Assembly (NCBI RefSeq): GCF_003815975.1
Contig: NZ_CP033932.1
Location: forward strand, 3,267,501 to 3,331,500
DNA: 64,000 nucleotides
From: Chryseobacterium bernardetii
Lineage (GTDB): Bacteria > Bacteroidota > Bacteroidia > Flavobacteriales > Weeksellaceae
Reading direction: 5' to 3'
Below the pieces are notes generated by a model that had not been told where the DNA came from, searched no databases, and worked only from the letters and a program-made list of their open reading frames with translations. A program made the translations under genes and the position numbers. Every line of letters begins with the position of its first letter. Positions within the stretch are counted from its first letter, which is position 1. Shown here piece after piece: positions 49,742-59,829 of this stretch.

Positions 49742-52117
49742 ATGACTCCAAAACTTTCAGTAATTTTATTATGTTTTGCTTCATTTACCTCGGCCCAGGT
49801 GAATAAGAAAATCCATTATTTTCCTTTGAAAACTGTAAAATTATCAGAGAGCGTTTTCAGCAAAGCTATGAAGACAGACTATAAGTACCTGATGGCTTTG
49901 GAACCGGATAGATTACTGGCTCCTTATCTTAAAGAAGCCGGATTGAAACCCAAAGCAAATAATTATCCCAATTGGGAAAGTACAGGGCTGGACGGCCACA
50001 TAGGAGGACATTACATTTCAGCATTATCCCTGATGTATGCTTCTACAGGAGATCCTGCAATACAACAGAGAATTGATTATATGATCAGTGAACTGGCACG
50101 CTGTCAGAATACCTCTCCGGACGGATACATTTCAGGAATTCCCGACGGAAAAAAAATCTGGAAAGAAATTAAACAGGGAAACATTCGGGCTTCAGGCTTC
50201 GGTTTGAATGACCGGTGGGTACCTTTATATAATATTCATAAGCTGTACTCAGGATTACGCGATGCCTATTGGTATGCCAAAAATGAAAAAGCAAAAGCAA
50301 TGCTTATCAGGCTTACGGATTGGATGATGAATGAAGTATCAGGCCTTTCCGATGAGCAGATACAGGATATGCTGCGCAGTGAACATGGAGGGCTCAACGA
50401 GGTCTTTGCAGATGTTTACGATATCACTCATGACCGGAAATATCTGAAACTGGCTCACCGCTTTTCCCATCAGACAATTCTGACTCCTCTTTTATCAGGA
50501 GAAGATAAGCTTACAGGACTTCATGCCAATACACAGATTCCAAAAGTAATCGGGTACAAGCGTATTGCCGATCTTGAAAACAATACGTCCTGGAGTAATG
50601 CCGCTGATTTTTTCTGGCATAACGTTACAGAGAAAAGATCTTCAGTTATTGGAGGTAACAGTGTCAGTGAGCATTTTAACCCTGTCAATGATTTCAGCAG
50701 CATGATAAAAAGTATTGAAGGTCCAGAAACCTGCAATACCTATAATATGCTGAAGCTGACCAAAGAGCTTTATGCAACGCAGCCTGAATCTTACTATATC
50801 GATTATTACGAAAAAGCATTATACAATCATATCCTTTCCACAGAAAATCATGATCATGGAGGTTTCGTATACTTTACCCCGATGCGTCCCGGGCACTATC
50901 GTGTGTATTCACAGCCTCAGACCAGTTTCTGGTGCTGTGTAGGATCCGGAATGGAAAACCATGCCAAATATGGGGAAATGATTTATGCAAAGTCGGATAA
51001 GGATTTATATGTGAATCTGTTTATCCCTTCCACACTGACATGGAAAGAGCAAAAAGTAGTGATCCGTCAGGTCAATAACTTCCCGGAAGTTCCTGAAACA
51101 ACATTGATCTTTGATGCTGCAGGGAAGTCAGAATTTGATGTAAAATTAAGATGCCCGGAATGGACGACATCTTCAGAAGTACAAATTCTGATCAACGGAA
51201 AAAAGGAAAAAGTACAGCGTGGTACTGACGGCTATTTTACCCTGACTAAAAAATGGAAAAAAGGAGATGTTGTAAAAATGATTTTACCGATGCATCTATC
51301 TGCAGAACAGCTGCCTGACCATTCCAATTATTATGCATTTAAATACGGGCCTGTAGCGCTTGCCGCAACATACGGAACCGAAAACCAACAGGGACTTCTT
51401 GCTGACGATAGCAGAGGCGGCCATATTGCTCATGGTCCGCAGATCCCTTTAAATGAAATTCCCGTTATCCTCGGAAATTCTTCAGATGTTGTCAGTCATG
51501 TTGCGCCTTCGAGCAATAAACCGCTCAACTTTACCGTTACAGGGCTTTATCCGGCTGAAAAATTCGGAAAAGGACTAAGTCTTGTTCCGTTTTACAGTAT
51601 TCAGGCAGAAAGATATATTCTGTACTGGCCACAAGCTGACAAAAACGGAATAGAAAATACATTGAAGCAAAGAGCAAAAGAAGAAGCAGAAACCAGAAAA
51701 CTGGATATGATCACGGTAGATAAGATCCAGCTGGGCGAACAGCAGCCGGAATCCGATCATTTTATAGAAAGCAAAGATTCCGGTACAGGATATATGGAAG
51801 ACCGCCATTTCCGTGATGCCAAAGGCTGGTTCAGTTACCAGATGAAAAATAACGGAAAAAATGCTTCATACCTTTATCTGCTTTATTTTGATGCCAATAA
51901 CAACCGTACATTGAATATTGAGATCAACGGTAAAAAAATTATTGCTCAAAACCTGGAAGGAAAGTCCGGAGCTTCACCTCAATATCTGGTCATTCCGATA
52001 CCGGATTCAGAAAAGAACAAAGAAACTCTTACGGTGAAATTTCTGGCAGAAGAAAAATTGATGACCGCTAAAGTCATTGAATTGCGGTTACTGACAGATA
52101 ATTACGAAAAGAAATAA
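49742..52117 (+). CDS. GH127/GH146-family beta-L-arabinofuranosidase
   Basis: The 791-residue secreted protein (signal peptide to FTSAQ) has the DUF1680/GH127-type barrel: ESTGLDGHIGGHYISALSLMYA, HGGLNEVFADVYDIT and GGNSVSEHF. It carries the full zinc-thiolate set known from Bifidobacterium HypBA1: Glu329 and Cys331 in GPETCNTYNML and Cys398/Cys399 in FWCCVGSGMENHAKYG, one cysteine being the nucleophile. A C-terminal extension (from about 540) is unassigned. It would remove beta-linked L-arabinofuranose from arabinan, glycoprotein or xylan side chains. It follows two AraR-like sites and heads the 49742-59705 run. Confidence 0.9.
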   Translation: MTPKLSVILLCFASFTSAQVNKKIHYFPLKTVKLSESVFSKAMKTDYKYLMALEPDRLLAPYLKEAGLKPKANNYPNWESTGLDGHIGGHYISALSLMYASTGDPAIQQRIDYMISELARCQNTSPDGYISGIPDGKKIWKEIKQGNIRASGFGLNDRWVPLYNIHKLYSGLRDAYWYAKNEKAKAMLIRLTDWMMNEVSGLSDEQIQDMLRSEHGGLNEVFADVYDITHDRKYLKLAHRFSHQTILTPLLSGEDKLTGLHANTQIPKVIGYKRIADLENNTSWSNAADFFWHNVTEKRSSVIGGNSVSEHFNPVNDFSSMIKSIEGPETCNTYNMLKLTKELYATQPESYYIDYYEKALYNHILSTENHDHGGFVYFTPMRPGHYRVYSQPQTSFWCCVGSGMENHAKYGEMIYAKSDKDLYVNLFIPSTLTWKEQKVVIRQVNNFPEVPETTLIFDAAGKSEFDVKLRCPEWTTSSEVQILINGKKEKVQRGTDGYFTLTKKWKKGDVVKMILPMHLSAEQLPDHSNYYAFKYGPVALAATYGTENQQGLLADDSRGGHIAHGPQIPLNEIPVILGNSSDVVSHVAPSSNKPLNFTVTGLYPAEKFGKGLSLVPFYSIQAERYILYWPQADKNGIENTLKQRAKEEAETRKLDMITVDKIQLGEQQPESDHFIESKDSGTGYMEDRHFRDAKGWFSYQMKNNGKNASYLYLLYFDANNNRTLNIEINGKKIIAQNLEGKSGASPQYLVIPIPDSEKNKETLTVKFLAEEKLMTAKVIELRLLTDNYEKK

Positions 52118-52149
52118 AGCTGAACCAATTTTAAAAACAGATTTTTCCC

Positions 52150-54054
52150 ATGAAAAACAGAATCCTATACGTATTATTTTTTCTTGCAGCCATTTGCAGT
52201 TTTGATGCAAAAGTAAGGCTGCCTGCTTTGGTTTCAGATGGAATGATTCTTCAGAGAAATCAGGATCTGAAGATCTGGGGATATGCAGATGCAGGAGAAA
52301 AAATTACGGTTAAATTTATCAATAAAGCGTTTCATACAACAGCGGACCAAAATGGAAACTGGTCTCTTATGCTTCCAAAGTTTAATGCCGGAGGTCCATA
52401 TACTATGATGATTAATGAGATCACCCTTAAAGATATTCTTATTGGTGATGTGTGGGTAGCTTCAGGACAATCCAATATGGAACTTCCGATGCGGAGGCTC
52501 ACACCTCTTTATGAAAATGAAATTAAAAACGCGAATAATCAGAATATAAGATTCTTCACGGTTCCGCAGAAATACAATTTTAAAGCTCCGCAAAATGATC
52601 TTGACGGAGGAAAATGGGAAAGTACCAATCCTCAGACTATTCTTGATTTTTCAGGAGTCGCTTATTTCTTTGCCAAAGAGCTGAGTGAAAAAAATAAAGT
52701 GCCTGTAGGAATCATTCATACCAGTCTGGGAGGCTCTCCGGTTCAGGCCTGGATGGATGAAAAATCCCTGAAAAAATACCCGGAATATCTTGCTGAAGCA
52801 GAAAAATGGAAAAATGATGGCCTGATACAATCTACCGAATCCCAGGAAAGATCATTAAGCAAAGCATGGTATGCGGAGCTGGATCAGAGTGATATTGGGT
52901 TCAATCAGCACTGGGAAAAAGATAACGCCAATGATTCCGGATGGAAGACCATGATGGTTCCGGGATCATGGGAAGATCAGGAAGGTTCGTTTGACGGTTC
53001 GGTATGGTTCCGTAAAGAAATTATCCTGCCAAAAGGAGTGGATCAGAAAACAGCATTTCTCAATCTGGGAAGAATAAAAGATGCTGATATTACCTACATC
53101 AATGGAGTAAAAGTAGGAAATGTAACCTACGAATATCCGCCGAGATGGTATGATATTCCGAAGGGTGTTTTAAAAGAAGGAAAGAATATCATTACGGTAA
53201 GGGTCATCAACGGCAGCGGAAAAGGACAGTTTATTGCTGATAAACCGTATTATCTGGAAATCGACGGACAAAAAACAGACCTTAAAGGCGAGTGGAAATA
53301 TAAGATAGGAGCAAAAATGGAAAAAATGGCTCCCGGACAAACATTTATCCGCTGGAAACCGGTAGGACTTTACAATGCGATGATTAACCCGCTGATCAAT
53401 TATAAAGTCAAAGGATTTATCTGGTACCAGGGTGAAAGCAATACAGGAAAACCAAAAGAATATGGAGATTTATTGTCAACAATGATCTCCGACTGGCGCT
53501 CAAAATGGAATAAGAATGATCTGCCGTTCTTCATTGTACAGCTGGCCAATTTTATGGAGAAAAAGGATGAGCCACTGGAAAGCAACTGGGCTGAGCTGAG
53601 AGAACAGCAAAGGCAGGTCTCTCTTAATGTTCCTTATTCAGGACTTGCGGTAACGATTGATGTGGGAGAATGGAATGACATCCATCCGCTCAATAAAAAA
53701 GCAGTAGGTGACAGACTTGCTTTACAGGCCCTGAAAATCGGGGAAGGCAAAAAAATCATAGCTGACGGACCCGTTTATCAGTCGATGAAAACAGAAGGAA
53801 ATACCATTATCATATCCTTTAAACCCGGTACAGATGATCTGGTACAGGGAAGCCTTACAGGTTTTGCCATACAGCAGAAAGACGGCAGCTATCAGTGGGC
53901 AAAAGCAGAAGCGAAAGGAAATAAAGTGATAGTATGGAACGATCAGGTCACAAACCCTGTCAATGTACGCTACGACTGGGCAGACAACCCGGACGGCAAT
54001 CTTAAAAATAAAAGCGGACTTCCTGCTTCATCTTTTACAACAGAAAAAAATTAA
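52150..54054 (+). CDS. Sialate-O-acetylesterase-like SGNH esterase (CE20-like) with inserted jelly-roll
   Basis: The 634-residue protein (signal peptide to SFDAK) opens with the beta domain VRLPALVSDGMILQRNQDLKIWGYA. The SGNH nucleophile Ser108 is in VWVASGQSNMELPM. A GH2-type sugar-binding jelly-roll is inserted (about 260-385, WKTMMVPGSWEDQ...VWFRKEI). Then come FIWYQGESNTGKP and the catalytic His region DVGEWNDIHPLNKKAVGDR. Close relatives with this inserted domain deacetylate xylo- or xyloglucan oligosaccharides; a xylan acetylesterase role is inferred from the GPH-GH10-GH43-GH67 genes that follow. Confidence 0.88.
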   Translation: MKNRILYVLFFLAAICSFDAKVRLPALVSDGMILQRNQDLKIWGYADAGEKITVKFINKAFHTTADQNGNWSLMLPKFNAGGPYTMMINEITLKDILIGDVWVASGQSNMELPMRRLTPLYENEIKNANNQNIRFFTVPQKYNFKAPQNDLDGGKWESTNPQTILDFSGVAYFFAKELSEKNKVPVGIIHTSLGGSPVQAWMDEKSLKKYPEYLAEAEKWKNDGLIQSTESQERSLSKAWYAELDQSDIGFNQHWEKDNANDSGWKTMMVPGSWEDQEGSFDGSVWFRKEIILPKGVDQKTAFLNLGRIKDADITYINGVKVGNVTYEYPPRWYDIPKGVLKEGKNIITVRVINGSGKGQFIADKPYYLEIDGQKTDLKGEWKYKIGAKMEKMAPGQTFIRWKPVGLYNAMINPLINYKVKGFIWYQGESNTGKPKEYGDLLSTMISDWRSKWNKNDLPFFIVQLANFMEKKDEPLESNWAELREQQRQVSLNVPYSGLAVTIDVGEWNDIHPLNKKAVGDRLALQALKIGEGKKIIADGPVYQSMKTEGNTIIISFKPGTDDLVQGSLTGFAIQQKDGSYQWAKAEAKGNKVIVWNDQVTNPVNVRYDWADNPDGNLKNKSGLPASSFTTEKN

Positions 54055-54082
54055 TTTAACATAGAAAACCTTATTAAAATCA

Positions 54083-55528
54083 ATGGATAATCAGCCACAA
54101 AAAATATCGGTAGTAGAAAAAGTAGGGTATAGCTTGGGAGATTTGGCGGCCAACCTTGTTTTTCAGACCTTAGTGACCTACCTGACCTATTTTTATACGG
54201 ATATTTACGGACTCAAAGCAGAAGATGCCTCTGTCATCACCCTTACCGTAGGTTTAATTGCCGGGTTTGGTTTTAATCCGCTTATCGGAGCGCTGGCAGA
54301 CCGTACAAGTTCACGATGGGGAAAATTCCGTCCATGGATTTTATTTACCGCCGTACCACTTGGTATTGCAGCACTTTTAGCCTTCAGCACACCTCACTTT
54401 TCTTACCAGGGTAAAATGATTTATGCTGCAGTTACCTATTCATTATTATTGCTATTATATGCTTCCAATAATTTACCATATGCTGCATTGAGCGGTGTTA
54501 TCACGGGAGATATGGGGGAAAGAAACAGTATTTCTTCGTACCGTTTTGTTGCCGTGATGTTTGCACAGTTTTTTGTACAGGTATTCATGCTTCCTATCAT
54601 TTTATATGTAGGACACGGAGACAAAGCACAGGGAATCGAGACCGTTATGACATGGCTGGCTGTGATCGGATCCGTAATGTTACTGATTACCTTTTTTACC
54701 ACCAAAGAAAGAATCATTCCCAAGCCGGAGCAGAAATCAAGTCTGAAAGAAGATTTAAAAGATTTATTCCAGAACAGGCCATGGATCATTATGCTTACCG
54801 TGACAGCATTTATATTTATCACGCTGGCCATGAAAGGAGGATCTTATGTATATTATTTTAACAACTATGTGGATGAGAATGCCCTGAAGAACTTTATTTC
54901 ACCCATTACAGCATTCTTTAATTCTGCCGGTATGAATTTCTTCGGGGAAGATCCAAAGTCTGCAGGATTCGGATTGTTTAATGCAGGAGGAATTGTAATG
55001 ATGATTGTAGGAATTACTTTCTCTAAAAAACTCGCAGACCGGTTTGGAAAAAGGGATACTTTTATCGCCTCATTATTTATTTCTACATTGTTTATCCTGT
55101 TCTTTATATTTTATCCTCCGAAAGCAGTGGGAATTATGTTCCTGTCACAGATTTTACACGGATTCTTTTACGGGATCAGCACTCCGCTTTTGTGGGCTAT
55201 GATTGCTGATGTGGCCGATTATTCGGAATGGAAGAACAACCGCAGGGCAACGGCTATTATTTTCTCTGCCATGATGGTAGGATTGAAAGTGGGTCTCAGC
55301 ATCGGAAGCTCTCTGGTAGCTTTGATCATTGGAAAATACGGATACATTTCAGTACACGGGAGCGAACAGGTTATTCAGCCTGAAACAGTGGCGGCAGGCG
55401 CCAAAATGCTTGTGAGTATTTTCCCGTCCATACCGTTTTTCATTGCGTGCGGGCTGCTTTTATTCTACAAAATCAATAAAGAAATGGAAGTTCAGATTGA
55501 AAAAGATCTGGCTGAAAGAAGAAAATAA
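54083..55528 (+). CDS. GPH-family sugar:cation symporter, probable xylo-oligosaccharide transporter
   Basis: The 481-residue membrane protein has about 12 hydrophobic segments and GPH motifs: KVGYSLGDLAANLVFQTLVTYLTYFYTDIYGL, NPLIGALADRTSSRWGKFRPWIL and ADVADYSEWKNNRRATAI. It lies directly before a GH10 gene (start 10 bp after its stop), then GH43 and GH67. An equivalent transporter-GH10-GH43 order is known from Prevotella xyn clusters, supporting xylobiose/xylo-oligosaccharide import. There is no signal peptide. Confidence 0.92.
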   Translation: MDNQPQKISVVEKVGYSLGDLAANLVFQTLVTYLTYFYTDIYGLKAEDASVITLTVGLIAGFGFNPLIGALADRTSSRWGKFRPWILFTAVPLGIAALLAFSTPHFSYQGKMIYAAVTYSLLLLLYASNNLPYAALSGVITGDMGERNSISSYRFVAVMFAQFFVQVFMLPIILYVGHGDKAQGIETVMTWLAVIGSVMLLITFFTTKERIIPKPEQKSSLKEDLKDLFQNRPWIIMLTVTAFIFITLAMKGGSYVYYFNNYVDENALKNFISPITAFFNSAGMNFFGEDPKSAGFGLFNAGGIVMMIVGITFSKKLADRFGKRDTFIASLFISTLFILFFIFYPPKAVGIMFLSQILHGFFYGISTPLLWAMIADVADYSEWKNNRRATAIIFSAMMVGLKVGLSIGSSLVALIIGKYGYISVHGSEQVIQPETVAAGAKMLVSIFPSIPFFIACGLLLFYKINKEMEVQIEKDLAERRK

Positions 55529-55538
55529 AACAATTACT

Positions 55539-56648
55539 ATGAAACGTATTTTAATTGGTTTGGCGGCTCTTACCGCTTCCGGGCTGTCGGCACAGAAGTC
55601 TGATGGTACTTTAAAAAAAGCATTTCAAGATAAATTTTACATAGGAACTGCCATGAGCCTTCCCCAGATTGACGGGACAGATCAGAAAGCCGCAGCGATT
55701 ATCAAAAAACAATTCAGCTCTGTTGTTGCTGAAAACTGTATGAAATCTATGTTCCTGCAGCCTCAGGAAGGAAAGTTTTTCTTTGATGACGCCGATAAAT
55801 TTGTTGATTTCGGGATGAAAAACAATATGTTCATTATCGGACATACGCTAATCTGGCATTCCCAGCTTCCAAAATGGTTTTTTACAGATAAAAATGGAAA
55901 AGATGTTTCTCCGGAAGTATTGAAACAGCGCATGAAAAACCACATTACAACCGTAGTTTCCCGCTACAAAGGAAAAGTAAAAGGATGGGATGTGGTCAAT
56001 GAGGCCATTCTTGAAGACGGAACTTACAGAAAAAGTAAATTTTACGAAATCCTGGGTGAAGATTTTATTCCTTTGGCATTTCAGTATGCACAGGAAGCCG
56101 ATCCCAATGCAGAATTATATTACAACGATTATAATGAATGGTATCCTGAAAAGGTAAAAACAGTCATTGCAATGGTTGAAAAACTTAAATCAAGAAGAAT
56201 CCGTATTGATGGAGTAGGAATGCAGGCCCATGTCGGGATGGATAACCCTTCTATCGATGAATATGAGAAAGCGATTCTGGCGTATTCCAATGCCGGAGTT
56301 AAAGTTAATATTACGGAGCTGGAAATTAGCGCACTGCCTTCTCCATGGGGCAGTTCTGCCAATGTTTCAGATACCGTTGCCTATCAGAAAGAAGTGAATC
56401 CTTACACCAAAGGACTTCCCAAAGAAGTAGAAATGAAATGGGAAAACCGTTACCTCGATTTCTTTAGCTTGTTTTTAAAACATAAAGATAAAATAAGAAG
56501 GGTGACCTTATGGGGAGTTACTGATAAGCAGTCCTGGAAAAATGATTTTCCGGTAAAAGGAAGAACAGATTACCCGTTACTATTTGACAGGAAAGATCAG
56601 GAGAAACCTGTAGTACAAAAAATAATAAAATTGGCAGAGAAAAATTAA
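55539..56648 (+). CDS. GH10 endo-beta-1,4-xylanase
   Basis: The 369-residue secreted single-domain xylanase (signal peptide to GLSAQ) starts at the ATG at 55539; the frame is open further upstream but within the symporter gene. The GH10 barrel shows FSSVVAENCMKSMFLQP, HTLIWHSQLPKWFF, acid/base Glu155 in WDVVNEAIL, YNDYN, GVGMQAHV, nucleophile Glu260 in NITELEIS and RVTLWGVTDKQSW. There is no T9SS tail and no binding module, so it is probably periplasmic, acting on imported oligosaccharides. Confidence 0.96.
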   Translation: MKRILIGLAALTASGLSAQKSDGTLKKAFQDKFYIGTAMSLPQIDGTDQKAAAIIKKQFSSVVAENCMKSMFLQPQEGKFFFDDADKFVDFGMKNNMFIIGHTLIWHSQLPKWFFTDKNGKDVSPEVLKQRMKNHITTVVSRYKGKVKGWDVVNEAILEDGTYRKSKFYEILGEDFIPLAFQYAQEADPNAELYYNDYNEWYPEKVKTVIAMVEKLKSRRIRIDGVGMQAHVGMDNPSIDEYEKAILAYSNAGVKVNITELEISALPSPWGSSANVSDTVAYQKEVNPYTKGLPKEVEMKWENRYLDFFSLFLKHKDKIRRVTLWGVTDKQSWKNDFPVKGRTDYPLLFDRKDQEKPVVQKIIKLAEKN

Positions 56649-56669
56649 AATCAATAGAATTTTTACTTA

Positions 56670-57644
56670 ATGAAAAAATCAAAATATTTATTTCCGGAAG
56701 ATTATATGGCAGACCCTTCCGTTCACGTTTTTGAAGATAAAATCTATATCTACCCTTCTCACGACCGCGAAAGCGGAATTGAAGAAAACGATAACGGAGA
56801 TCATTTTGACATGAATGATTACCATGTTTTCTCAATGGATGATGTAGACAGCGGAGAAATTAAAGACCATGGCGTAGTCCTTTCGGTAAAAGATATTCCA
56901 TGGGCGGGAAGACAGCTTTGGGATTGCGATGTTGCCTTCAAAGACGGTAAATATTATATGTACTTTCCTCTTAAGGATCAGAATGATATCTTCAGAATCG
57001 GTGTTGCTGTGAGTGACAAACCTTACGGGCCTTTCATACCTGAAAAACATCCGATGATGGGAAGCTATAGCATCGATCCCTGCATTTTTGAAGATAAAGG
57101 AAAATATTATATGTATTTCGGAGGAATCTGGGGCGGACAATTGCAGCGCTACAGAGATAATAAAGCACTTGAATCTGCTGTAATTCCCGAAAATAATGAA
57201 CCTGCAATCCATTCAAAGGTAGCTTTGTTAAGCGATGATATGCTTCAATTTGCGGAAGCTCCTAAAGACGTTGTCATCATTGATGAAAACGGAAAACCAT
57301 TGCTTCATGGTGATAAACACCGTTTTTTTGAAGCGTCATGGATGCATCAGTACAACGGTACATATTATTTCTCTTATTCAACAGGAGACACTCACCTGAT
57401 TTGCTATGCAACCGGGGATAATCCTTACGGACCGTTTACTTTTCAGGGTGAAATTCTTACTCCGGTAGTAGGTTGGACAACCCATCACAGCATCGTTGAG
57501 TTTAAAGGAAAATGGTACCTGTTTTTCCATGATTCTGTTCCGAGTGGCGGTAAAACATGGCTGAGAAGTATGAAAGTAATTGAGCTGGAATACGATCAGG
57601 AAGGTAAAATCAAGACGATTGAAGGTCTGGAAGACCAGTCATAG
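56670..57644 (+). CDS. GH43 (subfamily 1-like) beta-xylosidase, cytosolic
   Basis: The 324-residue protein lacks a signal peptide (MKKSKYLFPEDYMADPSVHVFEDKIY) and consists of the GH43 propeller alone. The general-base Asp is in YMADPSV, the middle Asp in SIDPCIFEDKGKYYMYFG and the acid Glu in RFFEASWMHQYNGTYYFSYS. Subfamily 1 members cleave short xylo-oligosaccharides to xylose. Its cytosolic location fits the symporter encoded two genes upstream. It starts 22 bp after GH10 and is followed 28 bp later by GH67. Confidence 0.92.
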   Translation: MKKSKYLFPEDYMADPSVHVFEDKIYIYPSHDRESGIEENDNGDHFDMNDYHVFSMDDVDSGEIKDHGVVLSVKDIPWAGRQLWDCDVAFKDGKYYMYFPLKDQNDIFRIGVAVSDKPYGPFIPEKHPMMGSYSIDPCIFEDKGKYYMYFGGIWGGQLQRYRDNKALESAVIPENNEPAIHSKVALLSDDMLQFAEAPKDVVIIDENGKPLLHGDKHRFFEASWMHQYNGTYYFSYSTGDTHLICYATGDNPYGPFTFQGEILTPVVGWTTHHSIVEFKGKWYLFFHDSVPSGGKTWLRSMKVIELEYDQEGKIKTIEGLEDQS

Positions 57645-57671
57645 TCATCTTTAATAATTTAAAATTTTTCA

Positions 57672-59705
57672 ATGCGATATCTGAGACTCAACATTCTATT
57701 TTTTCTGATATTTCCGTTACTGGTTTCTGCGGAGGACGGAAGTCAGCTTTGGCTTCGGTTTCCTGCAAAAAACGGAATATCGGCAGATAAAATTATTTCC
57801 AAAGGGAACAGTCCCACGCTGAACATTGCCAGAAAAGAGCTGAGCGGCCACTGGCAGGGACAGGTGGTGGAACTTCGTACAGAAAACAAAGAGAAAAACC
57901 TGAAAGACGGCTACAAAATTGTTTCCACGCCTGAAAAAATTGTTATTTCTGCAGGAAAAGAAATAGGATTGTTGTACGGGGTCTATCATATCTTACGATT
58001 GCAGCAGACAAAGGCAGATCTGTCTCATTTAAATACTGTTGAAAAACCATCATACGATGTAAGAGTTCTGGATCATTGGGATAATCTCGACGGAAGTATT
58101 GAAAGAGGATATGCCGGAAGATCACTTTGGAAATGGGAAGATCTGCCAGGTAAAATTTCTCCGCGCTATGAAGAATATGCAAGAGCCAATGCTTCTGTAG
58201 GAATCAATTCTGTTGTTTTGAATAATGTGAATGCATCTCCCAATATGCTTAGGGAAGACTATCTTAAAAAAGTAAGGGTTCTGGCCGATATTTTCAGGCC
58301 TTATGGCATCAAGGTATATCTTTCCGTGAATTTTTCTTCACCTAAAGTGCTGGGCGGATTACAAAATTCAGATCCATTGAATAAAGACGTACAAAAGTGG
58401 TGGAAAGATAAAGCAGCTGAAATTTACAGATTAATTCCTGATTTCGGCGGGTTTTTGGTGAAAGCCAATTCCGAAGGGCAGCCGGGTCCTCAGGATTACG
58501 GAAGAACCCATGCAGACGGAGCCAATATGATGGCCGATGCCTTGAAACCTTACAACGGGATCGTGATGTGGAGAGCCTTTGTCTACAGTCCGAGCAAAGA
58601 CGACAGAGCCAAACAGGCTTATCTTGAGTTTGTTCCTTTGGACGGTAAATTCAGGGATAATGTGATTATTCAGATCAAAAATGGTCCGGTTGATTTCCAG
58701 CCGCGTGAAGCATTTAATCCTCTTTTCGGTGCCTTAAGAAAGACTTCCGAAATGGTAGAATTTCAAATCACCCAGGAATATCTGGGCTTTTCAAACCATC
58801 TCGTTTTCCTGGCTCCTTTATTCAAGGAAACACTGGATAGCGACACCTATTCTGACGGCCAGGGTTCTACGATTGCTAAAATAACAGACGGGACTTTAAG
58901 ACCCGCAAAAATTTCAGCCATTTCAGCCGTTGCCAATATCGGGGAAGATACCAACTGGACCGGGCATCATTTTGCTCAAGCCAACTGGTATGCATTCGGG
59001 AGATTAGCATGGAATCATCAGCTGAGTTCAGAGCAGATTGCCGATGAATGGATTAAAATGACCTTCACAGATGACCAGAACTTCCTGAATCCGGTAAAAG
59101 AAATCATGCTTTCATCCAGAGAAACTGCTGTGGATTATATGATGCCGTTAGGGTTACACCATATTTTTGCGGGAGGACATCACTATGGACCTGAACCATG
59201 GGGTGACTATAAAGGCGGAAGACCGGACTGGTCACCTGTCTACTACCATCAGGCTGATGCCCAGGGATTGGGTTTTAACAGGACAAAAACAGGAAGTAAT
59301 GCTGTTTCACAGTATTTTCCACCATTGAATGAAAGGTACGGGAATATCTCAACCTGCCCGGAAAATCTTATTCTGTGGTTTCATCATGTTCCTTGGGATT
59401 ATACGATGAAAGATGGAAAATCGCTGTGGGATGAACTGTGCTATACGTATGATTCCGGGGTGAAAAAGGTAAGGGATTATCAGAAAACCTGGGATAGAAT
59501 GGAACCTTATATAGATAAACAAAGGTTTGCTGATGTTCAGTCAAAGCTTAAAATTCAATCTAAGGATGCGGTATGGTGGAAAGATGCCTGCCTGCTGTAT
59601 TTCCAGACTTTTTCCAAAAAACCGATTCCTTATGACATTGAACGGCCTATTCACGAACTGGAAGATCTGAAAAAAATTAAATTGAATATGGGTCACCATA
59701 ATTAA
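57672..59705 (+). CDS. GH67 alpha-glucuronidase
   Basis: The 677-residue protein has a signal peptide (to LLVSAEDG), so it acts outside the cytosol. The GH67 pattern includes YGVYHILRLQQT, RVLDHWDNLDGSIERGYAG, general-acid Glu268 in VKANSEGQPGPQDYGR, GPVDFQPREAFNPLFG and EFQITQEYLGFSNH, which hold the other catalytic acids. GH67 removes (Me)GlcA only from the non-reducing terminal xylose of oligosaccharides, complementing GH115, which works on polymer. It is the last gene of the 49742-59705 run. Confidence 0.96.
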   Translation: MRYLRLNILFFLIFPLLVSAEDGSQLWLRFPAKNGISADKIISKGNSPTLNIARKELSGHWQGQVVELRTENKEKNLKDGYKIVSTPEKIVISAGKEIGLLYGVYHILRLQQTKADLSHLNTVEKPSYDVRVLDHWDNLDGSIERGYAGRSLWKWEDLPGKISPRYEEYARANASVGINSVVLNNVNASPNMLREDYLKKVRVLADIFRPYGIKVYLSVNFSSPKVLGGLQNSDPLNKDVQKWWKDKAAEIYRLIPDFGGFLVKANSEGQPGPQDYGRTHADGANMMADALKPYNGIVMWRAFVYSPSKDDRAKQAYLEFVPLDGKFRDNVIIQIKNGPVDFQPREAFNPLFGALRKTSEMVEFQITQEYLGFSNHLVFLAPLFKETLDSDTYSDGQGSTIAKITDGTLRPAKISAISAVANIGEDTNWTGHHFAQANWYAFGRLAWNHQLSSEQIADEWIKMTFTDDQNFLNPVKEIMLSSRETAVDYMMPLGLHHIFAGGHHYGPEPWGDYKGGRPDWSPVYYHQADAQGLGFNRTKTGSNAVSQYFPPLNERYGNISTCPENLILWFHHVPWDYTMKDGKSLWDELCYTYDSGVKKVRDYQKTWDRMEPYIDKQRFADVQSKLKIQSKDAVWWKDACLLYFQTFSKKPIPYDIERPIHELEDLKKIKLNMGHHN

Positions 59706-59709
59706 AAAA

Positions 59710-59749
59710 TGAGGCAGCTCTTTTTCCTGATTGGAAATGAGCTGCCTCA
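59710..59749 (-). terminator. Strong terminator between GH67 and the convergent small gene
   Basis: TGAGGCAGCTC pairs perfectly with GAGCTGCCTCA, with a further TTTCC/GGAAA inner stem. On the minus strand the hairpin is followed by TTTTTT, so it mainly ends the minus-strand gene but can stop both directions. Confidence 0.85.
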
Positions 59750-59829
59750 AAACAATAAACTGTAAGTAAAATTTTAATCCAAAATAATTGGAATGATCGA
59801 TAGGTCAATCTATCTGTATATATTCCGTT

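Noticed and set aside
49615..49806. 63-codon plus-strand frame overlapping the GH127/146 start
   Set aside because: Phe-rich AT-derived sequence that overlaps a well-supported signal peptide in another frame.
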